A DNA stretch of 64,000 nt from JAPPFW01 sp965200835 (GTDB lineage: Bacteria; Actinomycetota; Acidimicrobiia; Spongiisociales; Spongiisociaceae): NCBI GenBank assembly GCA_965200835.1, contig OZ241390.1, positions 868,001 through 932,000 of the forward strand, in the 5' to 3' direction. The position numbers and the translations under genes are program-made. The notes under the pieces were generated by a model. The model worked only from the letters and a program-made list of their open reading frames with translations. It was not told where the DNA came from and made no database searches. Positions 9,988 to 18,622 of this stretch are shown piece after piece (position 1 is the stretch's first letter; the number at the start of each line of letters is the position of its first letter).

Positions 9988-11226
9988 ATGTCGCGAAAGT
10001 CATTAGCCGCACTGCTGCTCGTCCTATCGCTCATAGCCTGCGGCGGCAACGATGCCGCCCCCGACGAAACCACCGGCACTGGGGATGCCACCGCGTCCAC
10101 CACCACCGAGCCGGCCGAAAGCGACACCGGACCGGTTGACCCGGACGAAGGCTCGACTACCACCCAGCCCCCCGGCACGGAGGAAACGACCGCAACAGAG
10201 GTGAGCGCGACCGCTGAAGCACCCGTTACCACCGAACCCACCGAAACTCCCCCAGCCACCACTGCTGCTGAGGAAGGGCCGGACTCCACCACCCCGGCCG
10301 CTACCACCTCGACCACCGTCTACTCAGGCCCGGTCTCGCCCATCACCGGCCTCCCTGTGACTGATATGACCATGATGGATCGGGGCACCATCGCGGTGAA
10401 GATCGACAACTACCGGCTCGCCAATCCACAGTCGGGAATCGAGAAGGCCGAAGCGGTATTCGAGCTGGTAGTCGAGAGCGGGATCCTCAGATTCATCGCC
10501 CTCTTCCACCAGACCGACTCGGACTGGGTGGGACCCATGCGCTCGGTCCGCCCCACCGACTGGACTCTGGCCAAGCCGCTCAACGCCATCCTGCAGGTCA
10601 GCGGGGGCCAGCGGTGGATCAGGAGCAAGGTCACAGACAACGGCGTCCGGCTGATCGGGGACCTCGGACCTCCCCTTACCGCCCGGTGGAACCAGCGTCC
10701 GGCACCCCACAACCTCTACGTGGACACCTACGAGGCCCGGGAAGTAGCAGCCAACCGGGGTTACGCATCCACCCCCCCGCCCACCATGTTCGAGCGGGGC
10801 CCCCTGAGCGGTCCGGCGGGTGCCATAGCGACCAACATCTTCTTCGACTGGACAGATGTCATGGACGTCTTATGGCTTTGGGATGGAACCCGTTACGTGC
10901 GGTTCGAGAACGGGGAACCCCACGAGTGGCGTGACAAGGAAGGAAGCATGACCGGGCAGTTGTCCGCTGACGTACTGGTCGTGCTGATGGCCGACCGATA
11001 CACCGCCTGCCCCAGTGGGGAGGGTTCCTGCGTGCCCGCCTGGGACACGGTGGGTGAGAACCGGGCCATAGTGTTCGCCGATGGTCGCTACGCAGAGGCT
11101 CGGTGGAGTCGAGATACGGCAAGCGACTGGTTCGAGGTAACCGGTCCCGCCGGCAATCCGATCACCGTCCCGCCCGGCAGGCTCTGGATCATGATCTATC
11201 CGAAGAACGCTGCTATCGAGTGGTAA
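9988..11226 (+). CDS. DUF3048 (YerB-type) lipoprotein
   Basis: A 412 aa exported lipoprotein. The signal peptide ends in a lipobox LIAC (Cys at about residue 18). It is followed by about 90 residues of Thr/Glu/Pro-rich linker (TTTEPAES, TTTQPPGTEETT), which likely spans the wall. The folded part begins at SPITGLPV and contains VKIDNYRLANPQSGIEKAEAV..., VGPMRSVRPTDW and the C-terminal VPPGRLWIMIYP, all typical of DUF3048. The family is named for Bacillus YerB; its molecular function is not established. The amidase gene follows 11 bp downstream and may be co-transcribed. Confidence 0.87.
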   Translation: MSRKSLAALLLVLSLIACGGNDAAPDETTGTGDATASTTTEPAESDTGPVDPDEGSTTTQPPGTEETTATEVSATAEAPVTTEPTETPPATTAAEEGPDSTTPAATTSTTVYSGPVSPITGLPVTDMTMMDRGTIAVKIDNYRLANPQSGIEKAEAVFELVVESGILRFIALFHQTDSDWVGPMRSVRPTDWTLAKPLNAILQVSGGQRWIRSKVTDNGVRLIGDLGPPLTARWNQRPAPHNLYVDTYEAREVAANRGYASTPPPTMFERGPLSGPAGAIATNIFFDWTDVMDVLWLWDGTRYVRFENGEPHEWRDKEGSMTGQLSADVLVVLMADRYTACPSGEGSCVPAWDTVGENRAIVFADGRYAEARWSRDTASDWFEVTGPAGNPITVPPGRLWIMIYPKNAAIEW

Positions 11227-11237
11227 GGACTGGGCCG

Positions 11238-12608
11238 ATGAAGGGTCCGGTCTACTCCATCGTCCAATCCGTACGAGCCGGCACCCGAACCGCCCGCGAG
11301 GTGGTCCAGCAATACCTAGACACCGCTGAGGCGCTCGACCCGGACCTGAACGCATTCACAGAACTCGACCGCGACGGGGCCTTGCAGCAGGCCGATGAGG
11401 TAGATAGAGCGAACCGTACCGGATCCTTGTGCGGCGTTCCGGTGGCCATCAAGGACCTCATCGACCATGCTGGGCACGTCACCACGGCCGGCTCGGCCTT
11501 CTACCGCCACCGGACTACCTCATCTGCCACGGTCGTCGACCGGCTACAAGCAGCCGGGGCGATAATCATCGGCCGGACCGGGCTTCACGAGTTCGCCTAC
11601 GGGTTCTCATCCGAGAATCCCTGGCATGGCGTGGTGCGTAACCCCTGGGACCGTGCCCTGTCACCGGGCGGCTCCTCCGGTGGTTCAGCAGTCGCGGTGG
11701 CCGCCGGGATGGCCCCCGCCGCCATCGGCACCGACACCGGTGGCTCGGTCCGGGTTCCGGCGGCTCTGTGCGGCCTGGTAGGTCTCAAAGTCACCCACGG
11801 CCGGATCCCGCTGACCGGCATCTTCCCGCTGGCCGAATCACTGGACACGGTCGGACCGATGGCGCGCACCACCACCGACGCCCGGCTCCTGTACCTGGCC
11901 ATGGCGGGATTCGACCCTGCCGACCGCTGGTCAGTAGCGATGGAAAACCCTCCGGGCCGGCCGCCACCTACCGTGGAAGATCTCCGGATAGCCATCCCAG
12001 GGCCGTGGCTGGATTACGTAGATACCTCGGAAACCACCCGCCGCACGTTCGACACCATCTGTGATGAGATCCGCGGGCTCGGCGCCCGGGTGGAAGTCGT
12101 GGACAGCCCAGCCCTGGCACCCACACCCACCCTCATCACGCTGGCCGCAGCCGAGGCGGCGTCTGTTCACCGGCGATGGTTTGCCGACCCCACCAGACCA
12201 TACGGCCAGGACCTGAGCGACCGCTTGGGACCCGCCATGGAAATCACCACCGATGAGTATCTGGAGGCGGTCCGGTGGCAGGCCCGGATGGTCCAGGCAG
12301 CCCGGCGCCTGTTCGTCGACCATGACCTGCTCCTCACCCCGGCGGTGGGCCATCCTCGCAAACGGATCGGGGTCGACACGATCGAGATCTCGGGCAAGCC
12401 CATCTTCTACCGGAACGTGCTGGCCGGCTACACCGCACTGGTCAACGTCGTGGGCTGCCCGGCCATCTCCCTACCCATTGCGGGCGATGGGGTACCTCCT
12501 CCGGCTATCCAGCTGATCGCCCCCTGGTGGCAGGAACGGATCCTGCTCGAGGTGGGCGAACAACTGGAGCGAACCGGGCTGGTAGTTTCTCCGTCGCCGC
12601 CCTCGTGA
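11238..12608 (+). CDS. Amidase (amidase signature family)
   Basis: A 456 aa amidase-signature enzyme hydrolysing an unidentified carboxamide. The Ser-cisSer-Lys triad is visible. Lys lies in VAIKDLIDHAG (about residue 70), the cis-Ser in SPGGSSGGSAVAVAAG, and the nucleophilic Ser in GTDTGGSVRVPAALCGLVG. It is shorter than many GatA proteins, and no gatB or gatC lies beside it. I therefore call it a stand-alone amidase rather than the glutamyl-tRNA amidotransferase subunit, although GatA-like annotation is possible. The ATG at 11238 starts 11 bp after the DUF3048 stop. It is intact. Confidence 0.88.
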   Translation: MKGPVYSIVQSVRAGTRTAREVVQQYLDTAEALDPDLNAFTELDRDGALQQADEVDRANRTGSLCGVPVAIKDLIDHAGHVTTAGSAFYRHRTTSSATVVDRLQAAGAIIIGRTGLHEFAYGFSSENPWHGVVRNPWDRALSPGGSSGGSAVAVAAGMAPAAIGTDTGGSVRVPAALCGLVGLKVTHGRIPLTGIFPLAESLDTVGPMARTTTDARLLYLAMAGFDPADRWSVAMENPPGRPPPTVEDLRIAIPGPWLDYVDTSETTRRTFDTICDEIRGLGARVEVVDSPALAPTPTLITLAAAEAASVHRRWFADPTRPYGQDLSDRLGPAMEITTDEYLEAVRWQARMVQAARRLFVDHDLLLTPAVGHPRKRIGVDTIEISGKPIFYRNVLAGYTALVNVVGCPAISLPIAGDGVPPPAIQLIAPWWQERILLEVGEQLERTGLVVSPSPPS

Positions 12609-12811
12609 AACTCCCCTGCTCGACCCAGCCAGCCTCCCCAGCGTGAGGGAGCAAGCCGCCATAGGTATCGGAAGCTGACCGGACGGAGTACAATCGGCGG
12701 TACGCGCCCCGTCGGACGTTCGCTTAGCAATCTAGATACTTGGGCGATGCTCGCACCAGGCGGCCACGATCCGGACAGCGCGCTCCGCGCCGGCAGGAGG
12801 AAGTGATTCGA

Positions 12812-14716
12812 GTGGATAGCGAGAGCCACGAAACGACCATCGAACAGGCAAATCCGGGTTTCTCGGGACCCAACGGAGGCGTCGAGGTAGTAAACCGGGA
12901 CCGGATGGTGATCCGCTTCGCGGGCGATTCGGGTGACGGTATGCAGCTGGCCGGCAATCGCTTCACCGATTCGGCGGCCATCTTCGGCAACGATCTGGCC
13001 ACCCTGCCCACCTTCCCGGCCGAGATCCGGGCGCCGGCCGGGACCCTGCCCGGGGTGTCGTCGTTCCAGCTCCAGATCGCCGATTGGGACATCCTCACGC
13101 CCGGGGATGACCCCGGCGTGTTGGTAGCCATGAACCCGGCGGCTCTCAAAGTACATCTCCGTGACCTGCGCCCCGACGGGATCCTGATCGTCAACGAGGA
13201 GGCCTTCGACGAGCGCAATCTCTACAAGGCCGGGTTCGAAACCAATCCCCTCGACGACGAGACCGTGGCCGGTTACGACCTGCATCGGGTGCCGATGGAG
13301 ACCCTCACCAAGGAGGCGGTCAAGGGTTCGGGGGTCAGCGGCCGGGCGGTGCTGCGCTCCAAGAACTTCCTCGCCCTGGGAATGCTGTTGTGGATGTTCG
13401 GGCGGGATACCGAAGTCACCGCCCGCTGGACCGAGAAGAAGTTCGCCCGCAACGAAGCAGTAAAGAACGCCAACCTGGCGGCCCTCAAAGCAGGTTACAA
13501 CTACGGCATAACCACCGAGAGCTTCGCCCGCCGGATCGAGGTGCGGCCGGCCACCCTTCCACCCGGCACCTACACCAACGTCAACGGCAACGCGGCCCTG
13601 TCATGGGGGCTGGTAGCTGCCTCCCAGCTTTCCGGCCTGCCCCTGTTCTACGCTTCCTACCCCATTACCCCCGCCTCGGAGATCCTCCACGAGATGGTGC
13701 GCCGCCGGAACTTCGGGGTCAAGACCTTCCAGGCCGAGGACGAGATCGCCGCCGCCGGAGCAGCCCTAGGGGCCGCCTTCACCGGATCGCTGGCCGTGAC
13801 CGGCACCAGCGGTCCCGGCCTTTCCCTCAAAGGAGAGACCATCAGCCTGGCGGTCATGACCGAGCTGCCGATGATCATCGTGGGTGTGCAGCGCGGGGGA
13901 CCGTCCACCGGGCTTCCCACCAAGCCCGAACAGTCGGATCTCTTCCTGGCCGTCTGGGGCCGCCACGGCGAGGCCCCGCTTCCGGTCATCGCCGCCTCCT
14001 CACCGTCGGATGCCTTCGAAGTGGCGGTGGAAGCCTGCCGGATCGCCCTCAAGTACATGACCCCGGTCATCCTGCTGTCCGACGGGTACATAGCCACCGG
14101 TTCGGAGCCGTGGAGACTTCCCGATGTCGACTCCCTTCCGGCCCTCGAGGTGCCGTGGGCCAGCGGCCTGAATGCCGGTGATAGGTTCCTTCCCTATCTG
14201 CGGGACCTCAACACTATGGCTCGTCCCTGGGCGATCCCCGGTATGCCCGATCTCGAGCATCGGGTGGGGGGTCTGGAGAAGGAGGAGGGAACCGGCAACG
14301 TCTCCTATGACCCGTCCAACCACCAGCTGATGACCGACATAAGGGCCTGGAAGGTTGCGAACATCGCCAACGACATACCCGAGGTAGAAGTCGATGATCC
14401 CGACGGGGCGGATCTGCTGGTGTTGAGCTGGGGATCTGCCTATTCGGCAGTGAAGGCCGGCGTGCGCAGGGCCCGGCGTTCGGGCATCAAGGTAGCCTAT
14501 GCCCGGGTCCGGTATCTCAGCCCCTTGCCGCCCAACATGCCGACCATATTGAGCAGCTACCGTCAGGTACTGATCCCGGAGCTCAACAACGGGCAGCTAT
14601 CCCGGCTGATAAAGGCCGAGTTCGTCACACCAGTGATCTCCTACGGCAAGGTAGAGGGGACCCCGTTCACCTTCGGGGAGATAGATGCGAAGATCAGGGA
14701 GATAGCAGGACGATGA
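12812..14716 (+). CDS. korA: 2-oxoacid:ferredoxin oxidoreductase, fused gamma-alpha subunit
   Basis: The subunit of KorAB (2-oxoglutarate:ferredoxin oxidoreductase type) that converts 2-oxoglutarate plus CoA to succinyl-CoA, CO2 and reduced ferredoxin. At 634 aa it carries the gamma-like domain first (MVIRFAGDSGDGMQLAGNRF, about residues 31-50). The alpha pyrimidine-binding domain follows (FYASYPITPASEILHEM), and a C-terminal domain reads LLVLSWGSAYSAVKAGVRRA. A GTG start at 12812 follows an AGGAGG by 11 nt; GTG 12803 and ATG 12740 are in-frame alternatives. The stop overlaps the korB start. Substrate could instead be pyruvate or a branched-chain oxoacid, but the two-subunit layout fits actinobacterial KorAB. 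Confidence 0.92.
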   Translation: MDSESHETTIEQANPGFSGPNGGVEVVNRDRMVIRFAGDSGDGMQLAGNRFTDSAAIFGNDLATLPTFPAEIRAPAGTLPGVSSFQLQIADWDILTPGDDPGVLVAMNPAALKVHLRDLRPDGILIVNEEAFDERNLYKAGFETNPLDDETVAGYDLHRVPMETLTKEAVKGSGVSGRAVLRSKNFLALGMLLWMFGRDTEVTARWTEKKFARNEAVKNANLAALKAGYNYGITTESFARRIEVRPATLPPGTYTNVNGNAALSWGLVAASQLSGLPLFYASYPITPASEILHEMVRRRNFGVKTFQAEDEIAAAGAALGAAFTGSLAVTGTSGPGLSLKGETISLAVMTELPMIIVGVQRGGPSTGLPTKPEQSDLFLAVWGRHGEAPLPVIAASSPSDAFEVAVEACRIALKYMTPVILLSDGYIATGSEPWRLPDVDSLPALEVPWASGLNAGDRFLPYLRDLNTMARPWAIPGMPDLEHRVGGLEKEEGTGNVSYDPSNHQLMTDIRAWKVANIANDIPEVEVDDPDGADLLVLSWGSAYSAVKAGVRRARRSGIKVAYARVRYLSPLPPNMPTILSSYRQVLIPELNNGQLSRLIKAEFVTPVISYGKVEGTPFTFGEIDAKIREIAGR

Positions 14717-15714
14717 GTTACACACGCGTCGACTTCCAGACCGATCAGGAGGTCAGATGGTGCCCCGGTTGTGGTGACTACACCATCCTGGCCGCCGTGC
14801 AGAACTTCTTTGCCGGACTCGATATCAAGCGGGAGAACGTGGTGTTCATCTCGGGCATCGGATGCGCTGCCCGCTTCCCCTATTACATGAACACTTATGG
14901 GATGCATGCCATCCACGGTCGAGCGCCGGCGATCGCTACCGGGGTGGCCGTCGCCAATCCGGCTCTGTCCGTGTGGGTGGTGGGAGGCGATGGTGACCTG
15001 TTGTCGATCGGCGGCAACCACCTGATCCATGCTCTGCGGCGCAACATAGACATGAACATCCTGCTGTTCAACAACCAGATATACGGGTTGACCAAGGGCC
15101 AATACTCACCCACTTCCGAGACCGGCAAGGCCACCAAGTCCTCCCCCGCCGGGTCGATCGACTATCCGTTCAACCCGGTCAGCCTGGCTCTGGGTGCCGA
15201 GGCGACCTTCGTGGCCCGGACCCTGGACATGGACCGCAAGCATACGACCGCCATCCTGAAAGCTGCTCACCGACACCGGGGGTCGGCCTTGATCGAGATC
15301 TACCAGAACTGCAACGTGTTCAACGACAAGGCTTTCATCGCTCTGACCGGCAAGCAGGAGCGTCACGTAAACCGGATCGACCTGGTGCATGGCCAGCCGA
15401 TCGTCTTCGGTGCCAACAAGGAGAAGGCGGTGGTGTGGGACGGCGGCCGAGCGGCGATCGTCGACCGGGCTTCGGTGAACCCTGCTCGGATCATCGTCCA
15501 TGATGTCCACGACGAGGATGCTTCGCAGGCCTTCGCCCTGTCCCGATTGGCCCACGGTCCCTATGGACCTACACCCCTGGGTATCTTCCGCGACGTATAC
15601 CGGCCGGTCTACGACCACTCACTCCAGGATGCGGTAGTCCGCTCCCAGGCCGCCCGCGGCAACGGGGACCTGGCCAAGCTACTCACCAGCCAAGGGACCT
15701 GGACCGTCTCCTAA
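14713..15714 (+). CDS. korB: 2-oxoacid:ferredoxin oxidoreductase, beta subunit
   Basis: The TPP-binding subunit of KorAB, 333 aa. WCPGCGDYTILAAVQ (about residues 16-30) has the first cysteines of the 4Fe-4S site. GIGCAARFPYYMNTYGMHAIHGR follows. The TPP/Mg motif reads GGDGDLLSIGGNHLIHALRR with NILLFNNQIYGLTKGQYSPTS, and IEIYQNCNVFND comes after. The start overlaps the korA stop (ATGA), so the two subunits are translationally coupled. It ends in a 175 bp gap before the convergent sigma-like gene at 15890. Intact. Confidence 0.94.
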   Translation: MSYTRVDFQTDQEVRWCPGCGDYTILAAVQNFFAGLDIKRENVVFISGIGCAARFPYYMNTYGMHAIHGRAPAIATGVAVANPALSVWVVGGDGDLLSIGGNHLIHALRRNIDMNILLFNNQIYGLTKGQYSPTSETGKATKSSPAGSIDYPFNPVSLALGAEATFVARTLDMDRKHTTAILKAAHRHRGSALIEIYQNCNVFNDKAFIALTGKQERHVNRIDLVHGQPIVFGANKEKAVVWDGGRAAIVDRASVNPARIIVHDVHDEDASQAFALSRLAHGPYGPTPLGIFRDVYRPVYDHSLQDAVVRSQAARGNGDLAKLLTSQGTWTVS

Positions 15715-15889
15715 GCCCTGCTCCCCTATAGAGCCAGGGAACTTAGGATCGCTGCTACCCGTTTGCGGGGAGGATCTCAACGCGACGGCTGACAGGTGGT
15801 GATGAGCTTGCTGGTAACAGTTGACGGAGTTCGCTCGCGGAGGTGCTCGATAGGCCGCCAAGGTTGCGACCTCACGACAGCCCCCCAGC

Positions 15890-18187
15890 CTAGAGAGCAA
15901 CTTCATCGGCCGCGGTGCCTTCCGGCATTGCCTCGACAACCAGGTCGTCACCTCTCATATACAGCACTGGCACCACCTTCTCAGGATCGCATCCGAGGGC
16001 TTCCGACAGACCGGGAAGACCGGCCCCCGAGCGCAGTCCGGCCAGTCTCTCCACGAGCGACCAGCTTGGCTTGCTCACCGGAGGATGGAACACCGTCGAC
16101 TCAGCGGATCGGTCGTTGGCATCGAGTACCAGGGTCATATAGTCGCCGAGTTGGGCCTTCCTCTCTTCGGCCAGCAACCTCGTCGATCCCAAACCTGGGC
16201 CATTGATAGTGGTGTCGGGAAAGGTAACGGTCAGCGACCCTCCCGTGGAAACCTGGAACTCGGCTACCTGGTGGGGAACGATCCGTAGATTGGCTGCTGC
16301 CGCCATGCTCAACGGACGGCCACTTCCTCTCAGCACGTCTTTGTCCACCGGGAAAAGCAACCCGATCCGACCGGGGCCTAGATGGAAGAGTCCCGGCGTA
16401 GCCATGATCGAGGTATTCCGATAGGTGTACGGCTCGTCCTCGTGACGAAGCCGGATCCAGCCATCCGCCGCCACGAAGGCCGGTGCTCCACAGTACGCAC
16501 GGACAGAGCCGTCCCTGGTCCCGAAGTCCGAGCGAAGCCGGGCCACCACATCATCGATCCGCATGGCGCCTTCACGCTCCAGGAGGGATCGAATCGATGC
16601 AGCGATGCCTTTGTATTCGGGGAGTCCCCACGAGACGAAGCCCCACTTCGTCCTGCTCACCCGGCAGAATCGGTCATCCCTCGCCAGGGCATTCTTGGTG
16701 GCGTTGACACTCAGCACGAGGCCAACCCGATCCAGCAAGGCCTGGGGGGTGGCAGGTTCACCGATCTCGCTGAGACTGAAGGCCAGCTTGTCCGACAATG
16801 GCCCTTTCCAACGGACCAGCCGGTTATCGAACAAGCGAAACCACCCGTCACGGCACAGCCAATCCAGATGGAGTCTGTCGGCCAGACCCCACTCCGTGAG
16901 TAGCTCGGTGGCCTTCCCCATCCGAACACACCCATCCCGATCGGTCATTTCGAGAATCACCGGAGTCGGATCGGTCTCTATTGCTGACTTGAGAACCAGC
17001 CAATCGATCGAAGAAGTGTAAGGACCGGCCAGACTCAAGAGCACTCCGGAATAGTCTCTCGCATCGACAGGAGGAGCGAGTACTCCCAGTTTCTCCACAT
17101 AGTCCATCGGTGCCGCGACCCCGATAGCGCGGCGTAGGCTGTCGATCCGCCAACCAATTACACAACCTGTTCGATCACGTATATATGCACGAAGTCGAGC
17201 TATCAACATTCGCTCGAGCTGGCGGATCCACTCTCTAGTGACACCGAACTCTTCCGCCACCTTCGCAAGACTTGGTTTGGGTCCAGGACCCGCCCCCAGA
17301 CGAGCATGGAATATCCGGGCCTCCCGTGGCAGGAGCCTCTCCACCCACTCATCTAGGGCCACATAAGGGTGGGGCAAGGACTCTACGATCTCCGGAAGCC
17401 TGACCCGAGTGAGGTCACTCCACTCACGTGGCCGGTTCTCCCTGTCCATCAGCTCGGTGAAGGCGTCTCCAACAGTCACTGCGTCGGTCTCCGATACCGC
17501 CCAGGACACCACGTCACCAAAGAGCTGCTGTGCTCGATCCGGTGACCAGGGAACGGGTCGATCGATAGGCAGGTCATCGTCCGCTGACTCCTCACCGGGC
17601 TCCACCACTGCTATTTCAACCCGGTGAGACCGGGGAGATGTCATCACGTCGAGGTCAACGCTCTGGGCGGTTAGCTCGGCACTCTCGATCACGCACAATA
17701 GGTCTATGAGGGTTGACGGGCCAACCCCTCGCCACGACATGACGTCGTCTGTCCTCAGTGAATCAGGAAAGGGTCCTTCCCCATGCCGCTCCACGACCCG
17801 CTGGATGGCGGTGCAAGTACGGCTCCGAACGGGAAGCTCAGCGATCCGCTTCAAGGGGAGACCAGCGAGAATGGCCACCCTGCCCGTAGGGTACGGCCAA
17901 CGCCCCAGGTCCCGACTGATGATCCGTCGATGGCGCTTGGACAATTCCGTGCTGGAGGACCGACCCCAGAAGCAAACATCGAGGTCACCCAGTGTGAGAT
18001 CCGGATCCTCGACCAGGATCCGTAACCAGGTGGGCGCTTCGTTCTCGCCATACACACTTCGATATGCCCGGGGAACCAGTGGCGCTCCGGCGGTGCCCGA
18101 GGATGCTGCCTGCCGGGCCGGCCCGTAGGCCACCCCATTGGCTGCGATGAGACTCCAGGTCTGTTGGTCAAGGCTTAAGTAGTCCAT
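15890..18187 (-). CDS. Large protein with sigma-70 region 4-like HTH, first paralogue
   Basis: A 765 aa protein I cannot assign to a named family. Around residues 145-170 the segment DVMSWRGVGPSTLIDLLCVI resembles the helix-hairpin-helix of the RNA polymerase alpha C-terminal domain. Around 307-338 the segment VAEEFGVTREWIRQLERML closely resembles the recognition helix of sigma-70 region 4. Around 475-585 two winged-helix-like units occur (ALLDRVGLVLSVNATKNAL; MRIDDVVARLRSDFGTRDGSV). The C-terminal third has a beta-rich look. No nuclease or ATPase motif is seen. A full-length paralogue lies at 27501-29825, and both sit just downstream of a DUF4143 ATPase gene or its remnant. A DNA-binding regulator or defence-linked protein is an inference. 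Confidence 0.8.
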   Translation of the reverse strand: MDYLSLDQQTWSLIAANGVAYGPARQAASSGTAGAPLVPRAYRSVYGENEAPTWLRILVEDPDLTLGDLDVCFWGRSSSTELSKRHRRIISRDLGRWPYPTGRVAILAGLPLKRIAELPVRSRTCTAIQRVVERHGEGPFPDSLRTDDVMSWRGVGPSTLIDLLCVIESAELTAQSVDLDVMTSPRSHRVEIAVVEPGEESADDDLPIDRPVPWSPDRAQQLFGDVVSWAVSETDAVTVGDAFTELMDRENRPREWSDLTRVRLPEIVESLPHPYVALDEWVERLLPREARIFHARLGAGPGPKPSLAKVAEEFGVTREWIRQLERMLIARLRAYIRDRTGCVIGWRIDSLRRAIGVAAPMDYVEKLGVLAPPVDARDYSGVLLSLAGPYTSSIDWLVLKSAIETDPTPVILEMTDRDGCVRMGKATELLTEWGLADRLHLDWLCRDGWFRLFDNRLVRWKGPLSDKLAFSLSEIGEPATPQALLDRVGLVLSVNATKNALARDDRFCRVSRTKWGFVSWGLPEYKGIAASIRSLLEREGAMRIDDVVARLRSDFGTRDGSVRAYCGAPAFVAADGWIRLRHEDEPYTYRNTSIMATPGLFHLGPGRIGLLFPVDKDVLRGSGRPLSMAAAANLRIVPHQVAEFQVSTGGSLTVTFPDTTINGPGLGSTRLLAEERKAQLGDYMTLVLDANDRSAESTVFHPPVSKPSWSLVERLAGLRSGAGLPGLSEALGCDPEKVVPVLYMRGDDLVVEAMPEGTAADEVAL

Positions 18188-18239
18188 GTTCTACTTGTCT
18201 ACCATAAGGAGACAACGGTTGTGAATACCTACTTTGCGC

Positions 18240-18307
18240 CACTCGAGCTGTCATAGCAGCGGAACCAGCGAGGTCCAGGGGATCACCTCGTGGTTACTCC
18301 CCGGTCT
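18240..18307 (-). pseudogene. Remnant of the DUF4143 ATPase C-terminus
   Basis: In one minus-strand frame this reads RPGSNHEVIPWTSLVPLL, then a stop. It aligns with the last residues of the intact ATPase at 29872 (RSNHEVVPLSSLVPLLRQFE). The DNA similarity continues past the stop, where an Arg codon CGA in the intact copy is TGA here. Similarity ends abruptly at about 18305. Distance and orientation relative to the sigma-like gene at 15890 match the intact pair at 27501-31044. It is therefore the 3' scar of a second ATPase copy whose body has been replaced. Confidence 0.8.
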
Positions 18308-18503
18308 CCAGGCGCGCCGGGTTTGAGCTCAGCCGACAGGCCGGGGGCGCCCGGCGGTCGAGCTCTGGCCGCAAGCATCTTGGTGGCGCGGTAGAGGCAG
18401 AGATTCTTCTCGAGTCGGGCCCAAGACAGGTCCAGTTTGTCGGATCGGAGGGAGTCGGCGACCAGGGAGGTCACCACGCCACTGTGTGGCAGAGGTCGGT
18501 CGG

Positions 18504-18533
18504 TTGGCGTGCGCTCCAGATTGTGGTAATAAT
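18504..18533 (+). promoter_or_regulatory. Predicted sigma-A type promoter for the importer cluster
   Basis: TTGGCG at 18504-18509 and TAATAAT at 18527-18533 are separated by 17 nt, an ideal spacing for a housekeeping promoter. They point at the binding-protein gene starting at 18623. Transcription would begin around 18540, inside the left arm of the inverted repeat at 18536-18575, which is what a repressor operator would look like. Confidence 0.55.
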
Positions 18534-18535
18534 GC

Positions 18536-18575
18536 GACGGATCGCAATTGCAACTCATTGCAAGTGCGATGCGTC
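18536..18575. promoter_or_regulatory. Large inverted repeat, predicted operator
   Basis: Left arm GACGGATCGCAATTGCAA (18536-18553), spacer CTCA, right arm TTGCAAGTGCGATGCGTC (18558-18575). The arms are complementary at 16 of 18 positions. It overlaps the predicted transcription start and lies 47 bp before the ATG of the binding-protein gene. It could act as a DNA operator for a dimeric repressor or as an mRNA 5' hairpin. The core does not match the Fur, Zur or DtxR consensus that I know. Confidence 0.65.
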
Positions 18576-18622
18576 TCAGATTCAGGCCTATTTGGTACAG
18601 CCACCGTGAGGGAGGAAACTCG

